A stretch of DNA of 30,751 nt from Actinomycetes bacterium (GCA_023434535.1 JAEYSR010000110.1:1-30751), one strand, 5' to 3'. Counted from the first letter of the stretch, positions 17,211 through 24,378 are shown. Notes: generated by a model from the sequence alone, not told the origin. Numbers and translations: made by a program.

Positions 17211-17333
17211 GCGAACTCGGGGGAATCCGACCGACCACACGTCCGAATCCCCCAAGATCGGGCACCGCACCGGAGCCGATCGCGAACTCGGGGGAATCCG
17301 ACCAACCACACGTCCGAATCCCCCAAGATCGGG
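17211..17333. repeat. Two near-identical 52-bp palindromic repeats (REP/BIME-like)
   Basis: Copies at 17211-17262 and 17282-17333 differ at a single base (G at 17233, A at 17304) and are separated by 19 unrelated bases, a period of 71. Each contains an imperfect palindrome: GGGGGAATCCGAC and GTCCGAATCCCCC around a 9-base loop, with two mismatches at symmetric positions. Each copy ends in AAGATCGGG. They fill the gap between the SDR stop and the nitroreductase start, both on the minus strand. A dispersed palindromic element, an RNA hairpin pair or a transcription attenuator are all possible. Confidence 0.8.
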
Positions 17334-17342
17334 AGGGGTCGC

Positions 17343-18119
17343 TCAGAGGATGGCGGTGGCGCCGCCGTCGACGACGAGCTGCGTGCCGGTCACGAAGCTC
17401 GCCTTCGGCGAGAGGAGGAAGGCCACGGCGTGGGCGATCTCGACCGGCTGGGCCATGCGGCCGAGCGGCGCCTCGGCCTCCATCTCCTCCCGGAGGCCCG
17501 GGACGTCGAGCGCGATCTGGAGCATCGGCGTCTCCACGAAGCCCGGGCACACCGCGTTGGCGCGGATGCCCTCGGGGCCGAGCTGGTGGGCCAGCGACCG
17601 CGTCACGCCCAGCAGCCCCGACTTGGACGCGCAGTACGACGGGATGGCGGCGTTGCCGACGAGCCCCTCGATCGAGCTGATGCCGACGATGGACGGGCCG
17701 TAGGCGGACCGCCCCTCGGCGTGCTCCTGTGCCGCCCTCTGCAGGTGCGGCAGCAGCGACTGGGACAGGAACGCGTAGGCCTTGAGGTTCACGTCGAGCA
17801 CGAGGTCCCAGTTGCCGTCGGTCAGGGAGCCGACCGGGTCGGGGCTCACCGCCCCCGCCGCGTGCACGAACCCGTCGATGCCGCCGAGGAACCTGGATGC
17901 CTGGTCGATCGCAGCGGCGACCGCGTCCGGGTCGGTCACGTCGACCTGCTGGCCGATCGCCTTGACCCCGAAGTCGGCGTCGGCGCGCATCGAAGCGCCC
18001 ACCTCGACGACCCCGGCGTCCAGGTCCCACACCGCGACCGACCGGTCCTCCGCCACCAGCACCTCGGCGGTGGCCCGCCCGATGCCCGACGCCCCGCCCG
18101 TGATCACCACTCCGGCCAT
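17343..18119 (-). CDS. Short-chain dehydrogenase/reductase (SDR)
   Basis: 258 residues, a classical SDR: cofactor motif TGGASGIG near the N-terminus, Asp in VDVTD, HAAGAV (in place of NNAG), catalytic Ser in VGISSIEG, Tyr and Lys in YCASK, and the PGFVETPM segment. The C-terminal GTQLVVDGGA is the family closing motif. It would oxidise an alcohol or reduce a ketone with NAD(P). The ATG at 18119 has an AGGGGGG ribosome site. The gene diverges from the monooxygenase gene across a 28-bp inverted repeat, so the two are probably co-regulated: alcohol to ketone by the SDR, then oxygenation to an ester or lactone, is a reasonable but unproven pathway. Confidence 0.9.
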   Translation of the reverse strand: MAGVVITGGASGIGRATAEVLVAEDRSVAVWDLDAGVVEVGASMRADADFGVKAIGQQVDVTDPDAVAAAIDQASRFLGGIDGFVHAAGAVSPDPVGSLTDGNWDLVLDVNLKAYAFLSQSLLPHLQRAAQEHAEGRSAYGPSIVGISSIEGLVGNAAIPSYCASKSGLLGVTRSLAHQLGPEGIRANAVCPGFVETPMLQIALDVPGLREEMEAEAPLGRMAQPVEIAHAVAFLLSPKASFVTGTQLVVDGGATAIL

Positions 18120-18134
18120 GTCGATCCCCCCTGA

Positions 18135-18164
18135 GGTAGACACTCTGCGCGATCTGTCTACCAT
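18135..18164. promoter_or_regulatory. 28-bp inverted-repeat operator with embedded divergent promoter
   Basis: GGTAGACA at 18135-18142 and TGTCTACC at 18155-18162 are perfect 8-bp arms; the centre of symmetry is GCGC. On the plus strand TAGACA (18137-18142) and TACCAT (18159-18164), 16 bp apart, read as -35 and -10 boxes for the monooxygenase gene. The mirror reading on the minus strand gives TAGACA and TACCTC at the same spacing for the SDR gene. A repressor bound here would cover both promoters. The natural candidate is the TetR protein at 20159-20833. Confidence 0.7.
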
Positions 18165-18194
18165 GACCCGATCGACGATCCAGGGGGATCCACC

Positions 18195-20162
18195 ATGCGC
18201 AACCCGCACGCCGGCCTGCCGTTCGACACGTCCGACGAGGAGATCGCCGCCGCGTTGGAGGACGTGAGCATCCCGACCCTCATGCTGTCGATGGTCCACA
18301 TGACCGGCGACCCGTCGATCATCCGGGGCGACCGGCGACCCGTCGCCTCCTTCCTCAACGAGGTCCAGGGGTTCATGTCCGAGGAGGACAAGGCCGCCGT
18401 CCGGGCCGACGCCCTCGAGGTCATCCGCGACTACCGGGACCGGGGATGCCCCGAGCCGGAGCCGCTGTCACCCGAGCTGGTCCACGAGATGATGGAGTGG
18501 CTGGTCGTCGAGGAGGTCGGGCCCGAGTACGTGCCGATGATGCTGGCGGACCTGGAGCTCGACGGCGTCGACCGGGACCTGCCCGACGCTCCCGTCGACG
18601 ACGACGCCGCGGCGGCCCGCGCCGAGTTCCCGGTGGTGGTCATCGGGTGCGGCCAGTCCGGCCTCCTCGCCGGGATCCGCATGACCGAGGCCGGGATCCC
18701 CTTCACGATCGTGGAGAAGAACGCCGGCGTCGGCGGCACCTGGTGGGAGAACACCTACCCCGGCGCCCGAGTCGACGTCGGCAACCACTTCTACTGCTAC
18801 AGCTTCGAGCCCAGCGACCACTGGACGGAGTACTTCGCCCAGCAGGACGAGCTGCAGCGCTACTTCCAGGGCGTCATGGAGAAGTACGGCGTGGACCGCC
18901 ACGTGCGGTGGTCCACCGAGGTCGTCTCCGCGTCCTGGGACGAGCCGAGCGGGGCCTGGAACGTGGTCGTGCGGGGCGTCGACGCACACGGCGAGCCGAC
19001 CGGCGAGCCCGAGACGCTCGTCGCCCGGGCGGTCATCACCGCCGTCGGCCAGCTCAACCGCCCGTCGATCCCCGACATCCCCGGCAAGGACGACTTCGCC
19101 GGCCCCCAGTTCCACAGCGCCCGGTGGGACCACTCGGTGGACCTGACCGGCTCGCGGGTGGCGATGATCGGCGCCGGTGCGACCGGCTTCCAGATCGCCC
19201 CGGCCATCTGCGAGCAGGTCGAGCACCTCACGGTCTTCCAGCGCAGCGCGCAGTGGATGTTCCCCAACCCGAACTACCACGAGACGGTCGGTCCTGGCGT
19301 CCGCTGGGCGTTGCGCCACCTGCCGTTCTACGGCCGCTGGTACCGGTTCCTGCTGTTCTGGCCCGGCTGCGACAAGGGGCTGGAGCCGGCCCGCGTGGAC
19401 CCCGACTACCGGGACCCCGACGGTGGCCAGCAGCACGCGATCAGCGAGCTCAGCGACGGAGCCCGCGCCGTGTTCACCGACTGGATCGTCAGCCAGATCG
19501 GCGACGACCCGGAGCTGATCGCCAAGGTCGTCCCCGACTACCCCGCCACCGGGAAGCGGACGCTGCAGGACAACGGCAGCTGGCTCCGGACGCTGACGCG
19601 CGACGACGTGGACCTGGTGCGCACGCCGATCGATCACATCGAGGCCGACGCCGTCGTCACGACCGACGGAGAGCGCCACCCCTGCGACGTGATCGTGTGG
19701 GCGACCGGCTTCCACCACACCCGGGTGCTGTGGCCGGTCCGCATCGAGGGCCGGGGCGGCGCGGTCCTGGGCGACGTGTGGGGCGATCGACCGGCCGCCT
19801 ACCTGGGCATGACGGTCCCCGGGTTCCCGAACCTCTTCCTCATGTACGGGCCCGGGACGCACCTCGCCCACGGCGCCAGCCTCATCTTCAACTCCGAGTG
19901 CCAGATGCACTACATCCGCCAGTGCCTCGAGGAGCTGATCGACGGACGGCACCGCACCATGGAGCCGTTGCCCGAGAAGCTCGAGGACTGGCACCGGCGC
20001 CACCAGGAGGAGATGGCGGGGCTCGTGTGGTCCCAGCCCAGCATCGAGCACTCGTACTTCAAGAACGCCGACGGCGAGATCCACACCGTCATGCCGTTCC
20101 GTGTCGTCGACTACTGGGAGTGGACCCGGGAGATGGACCCGGCCGACTACACGTTCACGTGA
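18195..20162 (+). CDS. Flavin-containing Baeyer-Villiger-type monooxygenase (HAPMO-like layout)
   Basis: 655 residues. FAD-binding GCGQSG at 151-156, NADPH-binding GAGATG at 326-331, and between them the Baeyer-Villiger fingerprint F301-x-G303-xxx-H307-xxx-W311-D312. WATGF later in the chain is also typical. About 145 residues precede the first Rossmann fold; this extension, with PTLMLSMVHMTGD, resembles 4-hydroxyacetophenone-monooxygenase-type enzymes of about 640 residues rather than the shorter cyclohexanone type. The reaction would insert oxygen next to a ketone using NADPH and O2. The start at 18195 has AGGGGGAT upstream. Its stop overlaps the tetR GTG by four bases. The substrate is unknown. 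Confidence 0.92.
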   Translation: MRNPHAGLPFDTSDEEIAAALEDVSIPTLMLSMVHMTGDPSIIRGDRRPVASFLNEVQGFMSEEDKAAVRADALEVIRDYRDRGCPEPEPLSPELVHEMMEWLVVEEVGPEYVPMMLADLELDGVDRDLPDAPVDDDAAAARAEFPVVVIGCGQSGLLAGIRMTEAGIPFTIVEKNAGVGGTWWENTYPGARVDVGNHFYCYSFEPSDHWTEYFAQQDELQRYFQGVMEKYGVDRHVRWSTEVVSASWDEPSGAWNVVVRGVDAHGEPTGEPETLVARAVITAVGQLNRPSIPDIPGKDDFAGPQFHSARWDHSVDLTGSRVAMIGAGATGFQIAPAICEQVEHLTVFQRSAQWMFPNPNYHETVGPGVRWALRHLPFYGRWYRFLLFWPGCDKGLEPARVDPDYRDPDGGQQHAISELSDGARAVFTDWIVSQIGDDPELIAKVVPDYPATGKRTLQDNGSWLRTLTRDDVDLVRTPIDHIEADAVVTTDGERHPCDVIVWATGFHHTRVLWPVRIEGRGGAVLGDVWGDRPAAYLGMTVPGFPNLFLMYGPGTHLAHGASLIFNSECQMHYIRQCLEELIDGRHRTMEPLPEKLEDWHRRHQEEMAGLVWSQPSIEHSYFKNADGEIHTVMPFRVVDYWEWTREMDPADYTFT

Positions 20163-20833
20163 GTCGCGTCGTGGCAGGCACGACGGCCGACCGCGTCGTC
20201 GGGACGGCGGCCGCGACACCGGCCGACGCGACACCGGCCGACGCGACACCCGCCCCGGCCGGGACGCGGGACCGGCTGCTCGCGGCCTGCGAGGTGTGCC
20301 TGCGTCGCGACGGACTGCGTCGGACGACCATGGTCGACGTGGCCAGGGAGGCCGGGGTGTCCCGGGCCGCGCTGTACAAGCACTTCGGCGACAAGGCGAC
20401 CCTGGTCCTGGCCACGATCGCCCACACCGACGAGCGGTTCTGGGCCGAGGCCCACCGACGGGTGGCCCGGCGCCGCTCGCTGGTGGCGCAGGTGGCCGAG
20501 GCGGTGCAGCTGTCCCGCGAGCAGGAGCGGGCCGTGCGACCGGGGAGCCTGATGCAGCACCTCCGCCGGACCGACCGCGACGAGCTCGCCGTCGTGCTCG
20601 ACACGGGGCTGCGCGAGGTGCTGCCCGCCATGGCCGAGTTCTGGCGACCGCACCTGGAGCGAGCCGTCGAGCGGGGTGAGGTGCGTGCGGACCTCGACGT
20701 GGGGCGGTCGGCGGAGTGGGTCATGCGGATGGTGCTGTCGCTCCTGACCGTGCCCGGCGAGGCGGTCGACGTCGACGACCCGACGTCGCTGCGCGGGTTC
20801 CTGGACGAGTTCCTGCTCAGCGGTCTGCGCTGA
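20159..20833 (+). CDS. TetR-family transcriptional regulator
   Basis: 224 residues from GTG 20159, overlapping the monooxygenase stop; a GTG at 20171 is an alternative. After a low-complexity N-terminus (ATPADATPADATPAP, from a 15-bp DNA repeat) comes the TetR helix-turn-helix: TMVDVAREAGVSRAALYKHFGDKATLV. The C-terminal ligand domain is of ordinary length and ends with DDPTSLRGFLDEFLLSGLR. No separate ribosome site is visible, so translation is probably coupled to the monooxygenase. It most likely represses the SDR/monooxygenase pair through the palindrome at 18135-18162, which makes the module self-contained. The last 80 bases of the gene are duplicated 1011 bp downstream. Confidence 0.9.
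   Translation: MSRVVAGTTADRVVGTAAATPADATPADATPAPAGTRDRLLAACEVCLRRDGLRRTTMVDVAREAGVSRAALYKHFGDKATLVLATIAHTDERFWAEAHRRVARRRSLVAQVAEAVQLSREQERAVRPGSLMQHLRRTDRDELAVVLDTGLREVLPAMAEFWRPHLERAVERGEVRADLDVGRSAEWVMRMVLSLLTVPGEAVDVDDPTSLRGFLDEFLLSGLR
20213..20250. repeat. 15-bp in-frame tandem repeat at the 5' end of tetR
   Basis: GCGACACCGGCCGAC occurs at 20213-20227 and 20228-20242, followed by an 8-base partial copy. It encodes repeated Ala-Thr-Pro-Ala-Asp ahead of the DNA-binding domain. Confidence 0.8.
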
Positions 20834-20835
20834 GG
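20753..20835. repeat. Copy 1 of an 83-bp direct repeat (3' end of tetR)
   Basis: Matches 21764-21846 at about 79 of 83 positions, offset 1011 bp. It covers the last 27 codons of tetR plus two following bases. Sequence similarity stops abruptly after the stop codon. Confidence 0.85.
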
Positions 20836-20844
20836 ACTTCCACC

Positions 20845-20876
20845 GCCCGGGCACCCAGTCCGGGGACGGACCGGGC
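20845..20876 (+). terminator. Possible nested hairpin after tetR
   Basis: GCCCG (20845-20849) can pair with CGGGC (20872-20876), enclosing a smaller GTCC/GGAC stem. It is 12 nt past the tetR stop. The stems are short and there is no T-run. Confidence 0.3.
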
Positions 20877-20960
20877 ACCGAGCGACACCGCATGGGCGTC
20901 GGCTCGGCCGCACGGGCGGTCCGGGAACCGGAACAGGGTTCACAGACGACCTGGTTGTCG

Positions 20961-21701
20961 ATGCAACGACACACGATCCTCCAGAAGGCGGCGGCCGCGA
21001 CGGCCATCGTCCTCGCCACGGTGCTCGGTCTGGCCGGCGTGGCTTCCGCCCACGTCACGGTCACCCCGTCGACCGCGGAGCAGGGAAGCTTCACGGTCCT
21101 CACGTTTCGAGTGCCGAACGAGAAGGACGGTGCGTCGACCGTGGGTCTGACGGTGACGATGCCGCCTGGCGAGCCCCTGGCGTTCGCGTCGGTGAAGCCG
21201 GTGGCGGGATGGACGTCGACCACCACCAAGGCGCCGCCCGCGTCGAAGGTCGAGGTCGAGGGCATCGCGGTGGACGAGGTCGTCACCTCGGTGACGTGGT
21301 CGGGCGGTGAGATCAAGCCCGGTGAGTTCCAGGAGTTCTCGATCTCAGTCGGCCCGCTGCCCGAGGCGGAGCAGCTCGTGTTCACCGCAGCTCAGACCTA
21401 CTCCGACGGGTCCGTCGTCGATTGGAACCAGCCGACGCCCGCGAGCGGCGAGGAACCCGACCACCCTGCGCCGACCGTCACGCTCACCCCGGCGGCCGAA
21501 GGTTCGGATCACCACGGCGACGACGAAGGCGGCCAGGCAGCCGCGCCGATCTCGACCGAGGTCGCCACCAGCGATGACGTCGACGCGGCCGAGACACGTG
21601 GCACGATCGGCCTCGTCCTGGGAGCGCTGGGCCTGGCGATCGGCGCGGTCGCGCTGTTCGTGGCGTTGCGACGCGGACGCCCCGCACCGCCGGCCGCCTG
21701 A
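20961..21701 (+). CDS. YcnI-type copper-binding membrane-anchored protein
   Basis: 246 residues. The signal peptide ends in VASA; cleavage would expose His31 as the first residue (HVTVTPSTAEQGS), the free N-terminal His used for Cu(II) in YcnI/DUF1775 proteins. The domain continues with FRVPNEKDGASTVGLTVTMP, AGWTSTTT and VTWSGGEIKPGEFQEFSISV. A His/Asp/Gly-rich linker (GSDHHGDDEGG) leads to a C-terminal membrane helix (IGLVLGALGLAIGAVALFVAL) with an Arg-rich cytoplasmic end. The protein is expected to handle copper on the outer face of the membrane. In other genomes ycnI sits with copC/copD genes; none are seen here. The ATG at 20961 begins the signal peptide; an in-frame ATG at 20892 would add an unlikely N-terminal stretch. 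No good ribosome site is visible. Confidence 0.88.
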   Translation: MQRHTILQKAAAATAIVLATVLGLAGVASAHVTVTPSTAEQGSFTVLTFRVPNEKDGASTVGLTVTMPPGEPLAFASVKPVAGWTSTTTKAPPASKVEVEGIAVDEVVTSVTWSGGEIKPGEFQEFSISVGPLPEAEQLVFTAAQTYSDGSVVDWNQPTPASGEEPDHPAPTVTLTPAAEGSDHHGDDEGGQAAAPISTEVATSDDVDAAETRGTIGLVLGALGLAIGAVALFVALRRGRPAPPAA

Positions 21702-21763
21702 CGCCGGCCGCGCACCTGGCCGAGGCGGCGCGACCTCGCCTGCAGGAGCCGTTGGATCCGTCC

Positions 21764-21844
21764 CCCGGCCAGGCGGTCGCCGTCGACGACCCGACGTCGC
21801 TGCGCGGGTTCCTCGACGAGTTCCTGCTCAGCGGCCTGCGCTGA
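21764..21844 (+). pseudogene. tetR 3'-end remnant (copy 2 of the 83-bp repeat)
   Basis: On the plus strand this reads PGQAVAVDDPTSLRGFLDEF and then LLSGLR-stop, against PGEAVDVDDPTSLRGFLDEF and LLSGLR-stop in the intact tetR. Of the nucleotide differences, two are synonymous (CTG/CTC, GGT/GGC). There is no helix-turn-helix or start upstream, so this is a fragment. Its last bases also form, on the other strand, the final codons of the ComB-like gene. Confidence 0.75.
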
Positions 21845-22559
21845 GGCCGACGGGCTCGACGGTCCGAGCGGTCATGCGGAGCCCCGCCGGCACGCGCTCC
21901 ACCTCCATGGCGAAGTCGAAGCGGTCCACGTCGACCGCCAGGTCGATGTCGCGCGGGTCGACGTGGCCCTCGCCCACCGCCAGCGTCCGGGCGGCCTCGG
22001 GCGTGGCGGCCACCGCAGCCGCCGTCGCCGCCGCGTCGGCGTCGAGACCGGTGCGCACGCGCTCGATCAGCTCGGCGGTGAGCCGGTCGTCCTCACCGAG
22101 CCGGTCGTCGCGACCGGGCAGGTCTCCCGTGATCACGTAGGTGGGCGCACCCAGGCCGGCGGCGAGGACGGCGCGGGCCGTCGCCGACGCGTTGGGGAGG
22201 CTGGCGGCGAACAGCCGGTGCGCCGATCGTGCCGCCACGACGCCCTGGGTCCCGGCTGAGGTGCGCTGCACCACCGGACGGTCGCGGAGGTCGGCCCCGG
22301 CGACGGCGACCGGGGAGTTCGACAGGTCGAAGCCGGCGGGGCGACGGCCACGATCCTCCCCCATGACCACCGAGCCGGGGAGCCGACCGGCCAGGTCGAG
22401 CGCCTCGTCGACGCCGGCAACGAGCCAGATCTCCGACGCACCGGCCCCGAACGCGTACGCGGCGGTGGTGAACGCCCGGAGGACGTCGATCGCCACGACG
22501 CTCCCCCCGACGTCGCCGACCTGTGCGGTCGTCACGTACCTCGCCGACTCCCTTCCCAT
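21828..22559 (-). CDS. ComB-like 2-phosphosulfolactate phosphatase family protein
   Basis: 243 residues with the ComB family pattern: VVAIDVLRAFTTAAYAFGAG near the N-terminus, VVMGEDRGRRPAGFDLSNSP, and VVQRTSAGTQGVVAA. The archaeal enzyme dephosphorylates 2-phosphosulfolactate in coenzyme M synthesis; bacterial members are common and their role is mostly unproven. The start at 22559 is the only sensible ATG for the conserved part. TAGGGT lies 8 nt upstream. The C-terminus (GLSAGR-stop) is encoded by the antisense of the tetR remnant, so the present stop may have been acquired with that repeat. Confidence 0.83.
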   Translation of the reverse strand: MGRESARYVTTAQVGDVGGSVVAIDVLRAFTTAAYAFGAGASEIWLVAGVDEALDLAGRLPGSVVMGEDRGRRPAGFDLSNSPVAVAGADLRDRPVVQRTSAGTQGVVAARSAHRLFAASLPNASATARAVLAAGLGAPTYVITGDLPGRDDRLGEDDRLTAELIERVRTGLDADAAATAAAVAATPEAARTLAVGEGHVDPRDIDLAVDVDRFDFAMEVERVPAGLRMTARTVEPVGLSAGR

Positions 22560-22567
22560 CGCGCCGG

Positions 22568-22573
22568 ACCCTA
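22568..22573 (-). promoter_or_regulatory. Possible -10 box of the comB-like gene
   Basis: TAGGGT on the minus strand, 8 nt before the ATG at 22559. No -35 or Shine-Dalgarno is evident. Confidence 0.25.
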
Positions 22574-22627
22574 CCGAGACCGGGCCGCGGGGCGCCCCCG
22601 AGATCCGAGCCGCACCCCGCTCACGGC

Positions 22628-23272
22628 TCAGCGGGCCGTCGGCGTCCGGCCGTTCCACGCGACCAGCCGGTCGATCAGCGGGGCGTCGTCGGCCACGTCG
22701 ACGGCGTTGGCGAACGGCGGCTCGAGCTCCACGCCCTCGGGGACCCCGGCGAAGACCTCCTCCCAGATGGGGGTGCGGTCCGCGAGCGGCAGCTGCGAGT
22801 GCATGACGGCGAGCGACGCCTCCAGCACGGTCGGGTCCCACTCGGGGTCCTGACCGGTGGCGCTGGCCAGGTCCCACGCGTGCACCACCAGCTCGTTGGC
22901 GTAGATGTCGAGCACCTCGCCGCCCGGGAACGAGCCCCACGGCAGCGTCGTCGGGCGGGCGAGCAGGGCGTCGTCGGTCCACACCGACTGCACGTCGTGC
23001 GCTGCGTCCGTCAGGGCGTCGGCCCAACCTCCCTCCGGCACGTCGGAGGCGTCGATCGGCCACTCCTCGAGCGGGAGGTCCCGACCGGCGCAGGCCACCC
23101 GGCGCAGCGCCATCACCGTGTGCTCCGCGAGCGCTCCCACGTCCATCCCCTCGCACGGCGTCGGCAGCCGGTACTGGTCGGGTGTGAGGGCGGACACCAC
23201 CTGGGTCGCCGTGCGCACCGCGCCGGCGAGGTGGGAGCGGGGATCGTCGGTGGTGAGGTTCTGATCGGACAT
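22628..23272 (-). CDS. TIGR03086-type mycothiol-dependent DinB-fold protein
   Basis: 214 residues typical of the actinobacterial TIGR03086/maleylpyruvate-isomerase-like family: LTPDQYRLPTPCEGMDVGALAEHTV at the N-terminus (metal ligand His51) and DIYANELVVHAWDLASATGQ in the middle, supplying the Glu and second His. These proteins have a four-helix DinB-type metal site, and several use mycothiol; the reaction here is unknown. The start at 23272 has AGGAGA at 9-nt spacing. It diverges from a WYL regulator across a palindrome, so it is a likely regulatory target. Confidence 0.88.
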   Translation of the reverse strand: MSDQNLTTDDPRSHLAGAVRTATQVVSALTPDQYRLPTPCEGMDVGALAEHTVMALRRVACAGRDLPLEEWPIDASDVPEGGWADALTDAAHDVQSVWTDDALLARPTTLPWGSFPGGEVLDIYANELVVHAWDLASATGQDPEWDPTVLEASLAVMHSQLPLADRTPIWEEVFAGVPEGVELEPPFANAVDVADDAPLIDRLVAWNGRTPTAR

Positions 23273-23350
23273 GTGGGCCGTCTCCTGTCATCGGTGCTGC
23301 GTCGGCCATCGGGCGGCGACGCATCGGTTCCAGGGCAGTGTGATCGACCG

Positions 23351-23373
23351 AAGTGGTCACGTTGTGGCCACTT
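23351..23373. promoter_or_regulatory. Palindromic operator between the TIGR03086 gene and the WYL regulator
   Basis: AAGTGGTCAC (23351-23360) and GTGGCCACTT (23364-23373) form a 10-bp inverted repeat with one mismatch and a 3-bp centre. It ends 19 nt before the regulator ATG and 78 nt from the divergent start. Autoregulation by the WYL protein is the simplest inference. Confidence 0.55.
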
Positions 23374-23392
23374 TCCGCGAGAAGATGTGCAC

Positions 23393-24364
23393 ATGCGCGC
23401 GGACCGCCTGGTGGCCATCCTCCTGATGCTGCAGCGGCGCGAGGTCGTGACCGCTGCAGAGGTGGCCGAGGAGCTGGAGATCTCGGTCCGGACCGCCCGC
23501 CGCGACCTGGAGGCGCTGTCCATGGCCGGGGTGCCCGTGTACTCCCAAGCGGGCCGGGGCGGAGGATGGCGTCTCCTCGGCGGCGGCCGCCTGGACCTGA
23601 GCGGGCTGAACGCGGACGAGGCCCGCTCGCTGTTCGTCCTGGCCGGACCCCGTGCCGACGTCACTCCCGAGGTGCGCTCCGCCATGCGCAAGCTGGTCCG
23701 GGCCCTCCCGGAGCCACTGCGACGGGGAGCCGAGGCCGCAGCGGGAGCCGTCGTCGTGGATCCGACCGGTTGGGACCACGACGCCGGAGCACCGCGCCGA
23801 CCGCCGCTGCTCGACGCGCTCGAGTCCGCGGTCGTCGACGGGGAGTGCCTGCTGATGCGGTACCGGTCGAGGTCGGACCGCAGCAGCGAACGGGTCGTGC
23901 ACCCCCTCGGGCTCGCGGCCAAGGGCCGCAACTGGTACCTCGTCACCAACACCGACGCCGGCTTCCGGACGTTCCGCGTCGACCGGATCGAGTCGGTCGA
24001 GCGCACCGGCGACCCGGTCGTCCGCCCCGACGGCTTCGAGCTGAGCGAGGCGTGGACGAGGATCGTCGAGGGGATCGACCAGCTCCGCACGCCGGCCGTC
24101 GCGTCCGGGACCGCCGTCGCCGAGGCCGTGCGGTACCTGCGGATGGTGTTCGGTCGACGGGTGGAGATCGACGGCCCGGTGCCGTCGCCCACCGACGCGG
24201 GCTCGCCCGATGTGCGGGTGCGCTTCCGGGCCTCCAACGTCCGCTCGCTGGCGAACGACCTGGCCGGGTTCGGCGCCTGGGTCACCGTCGAGGAACCGGC
24301 GGAGCTGCGCGAGCTGCTCGCCGACATCGGCGCCGAGCTGGTCGAGACCTACCGGCCGACCTGA
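23393..24364 (+). CDS. HTH-WYL transcriptional regulator (YafY/PafB-like)
   Basis: 323 residues. N-terminal winged helix-turn-helix of the HTH_11 type (1-60): RADRLVAILLMLQRREVVTA, ISVRTARRDLEALSMAGVPV. The WYL domain lies at about 138-215, with W181-Y-L183 in KGRNWYLVTNTDAGFRTFRV. The C-terminal extension (RFRASNVRSLANDLAGFGAW) is the usual WCX region. WYL domains sense nucleic-acid or small-molecule ligands. ATG 23393 or the GTG six bases earlier could start it. It faces the TIGR03086 gene, a common pairing in actinobacteria. Confidence 0.9.
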   Translation: MRADRLVAILLMLQRREVVTAAEVAEELEISVRTARRDLEALSMAGVPVYSQAGRGGGWRLLGGGRLDLSGLNADEARSLFVLAGPRADVTPEVRSAMRKLVRALPEPLRRGAEAAAGAVVVDPTGWDHDAGAPRRPPLLDALESAVVDGECLLMRYRSRSDRSSERVVHPLGLAAKGRNWYLVTNTDAGFRTFRVDRIESVERTGDPVVRPDGFELSEAWTRIVEGIDQLRTPAVASGTAVAEAVRYLRMVFGRRVEIDGPVPSPTDAGSPDVRVRFRASNVRSLANDLAGFGAWVTVEEPAELRELLADIGAELVETYRPT

Positions 24365-24378
24365 CCGGCTCCCGGGCG

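Noticed and set aside
17168..17326. N-terminal extension of the nitroreductase to an ATG at 17326
   Set aside because: The extra residues are translated from the 52-bp repeats and do not resemble a nitroreductase N-terminus.
17211..17333. CRISPR array
   Set aside because: Only two copies, a 19-bp spacer, a unit with strong internal palindrome, and no cas genes nearby.
20753..21846. Integrative element with attL/attR at the tetR 3' end
   Set aside because: The layout resembles one, but the segment is only about 1 kb and encodes no integrase or other mobility gene. It is kept only as a duplication finding.
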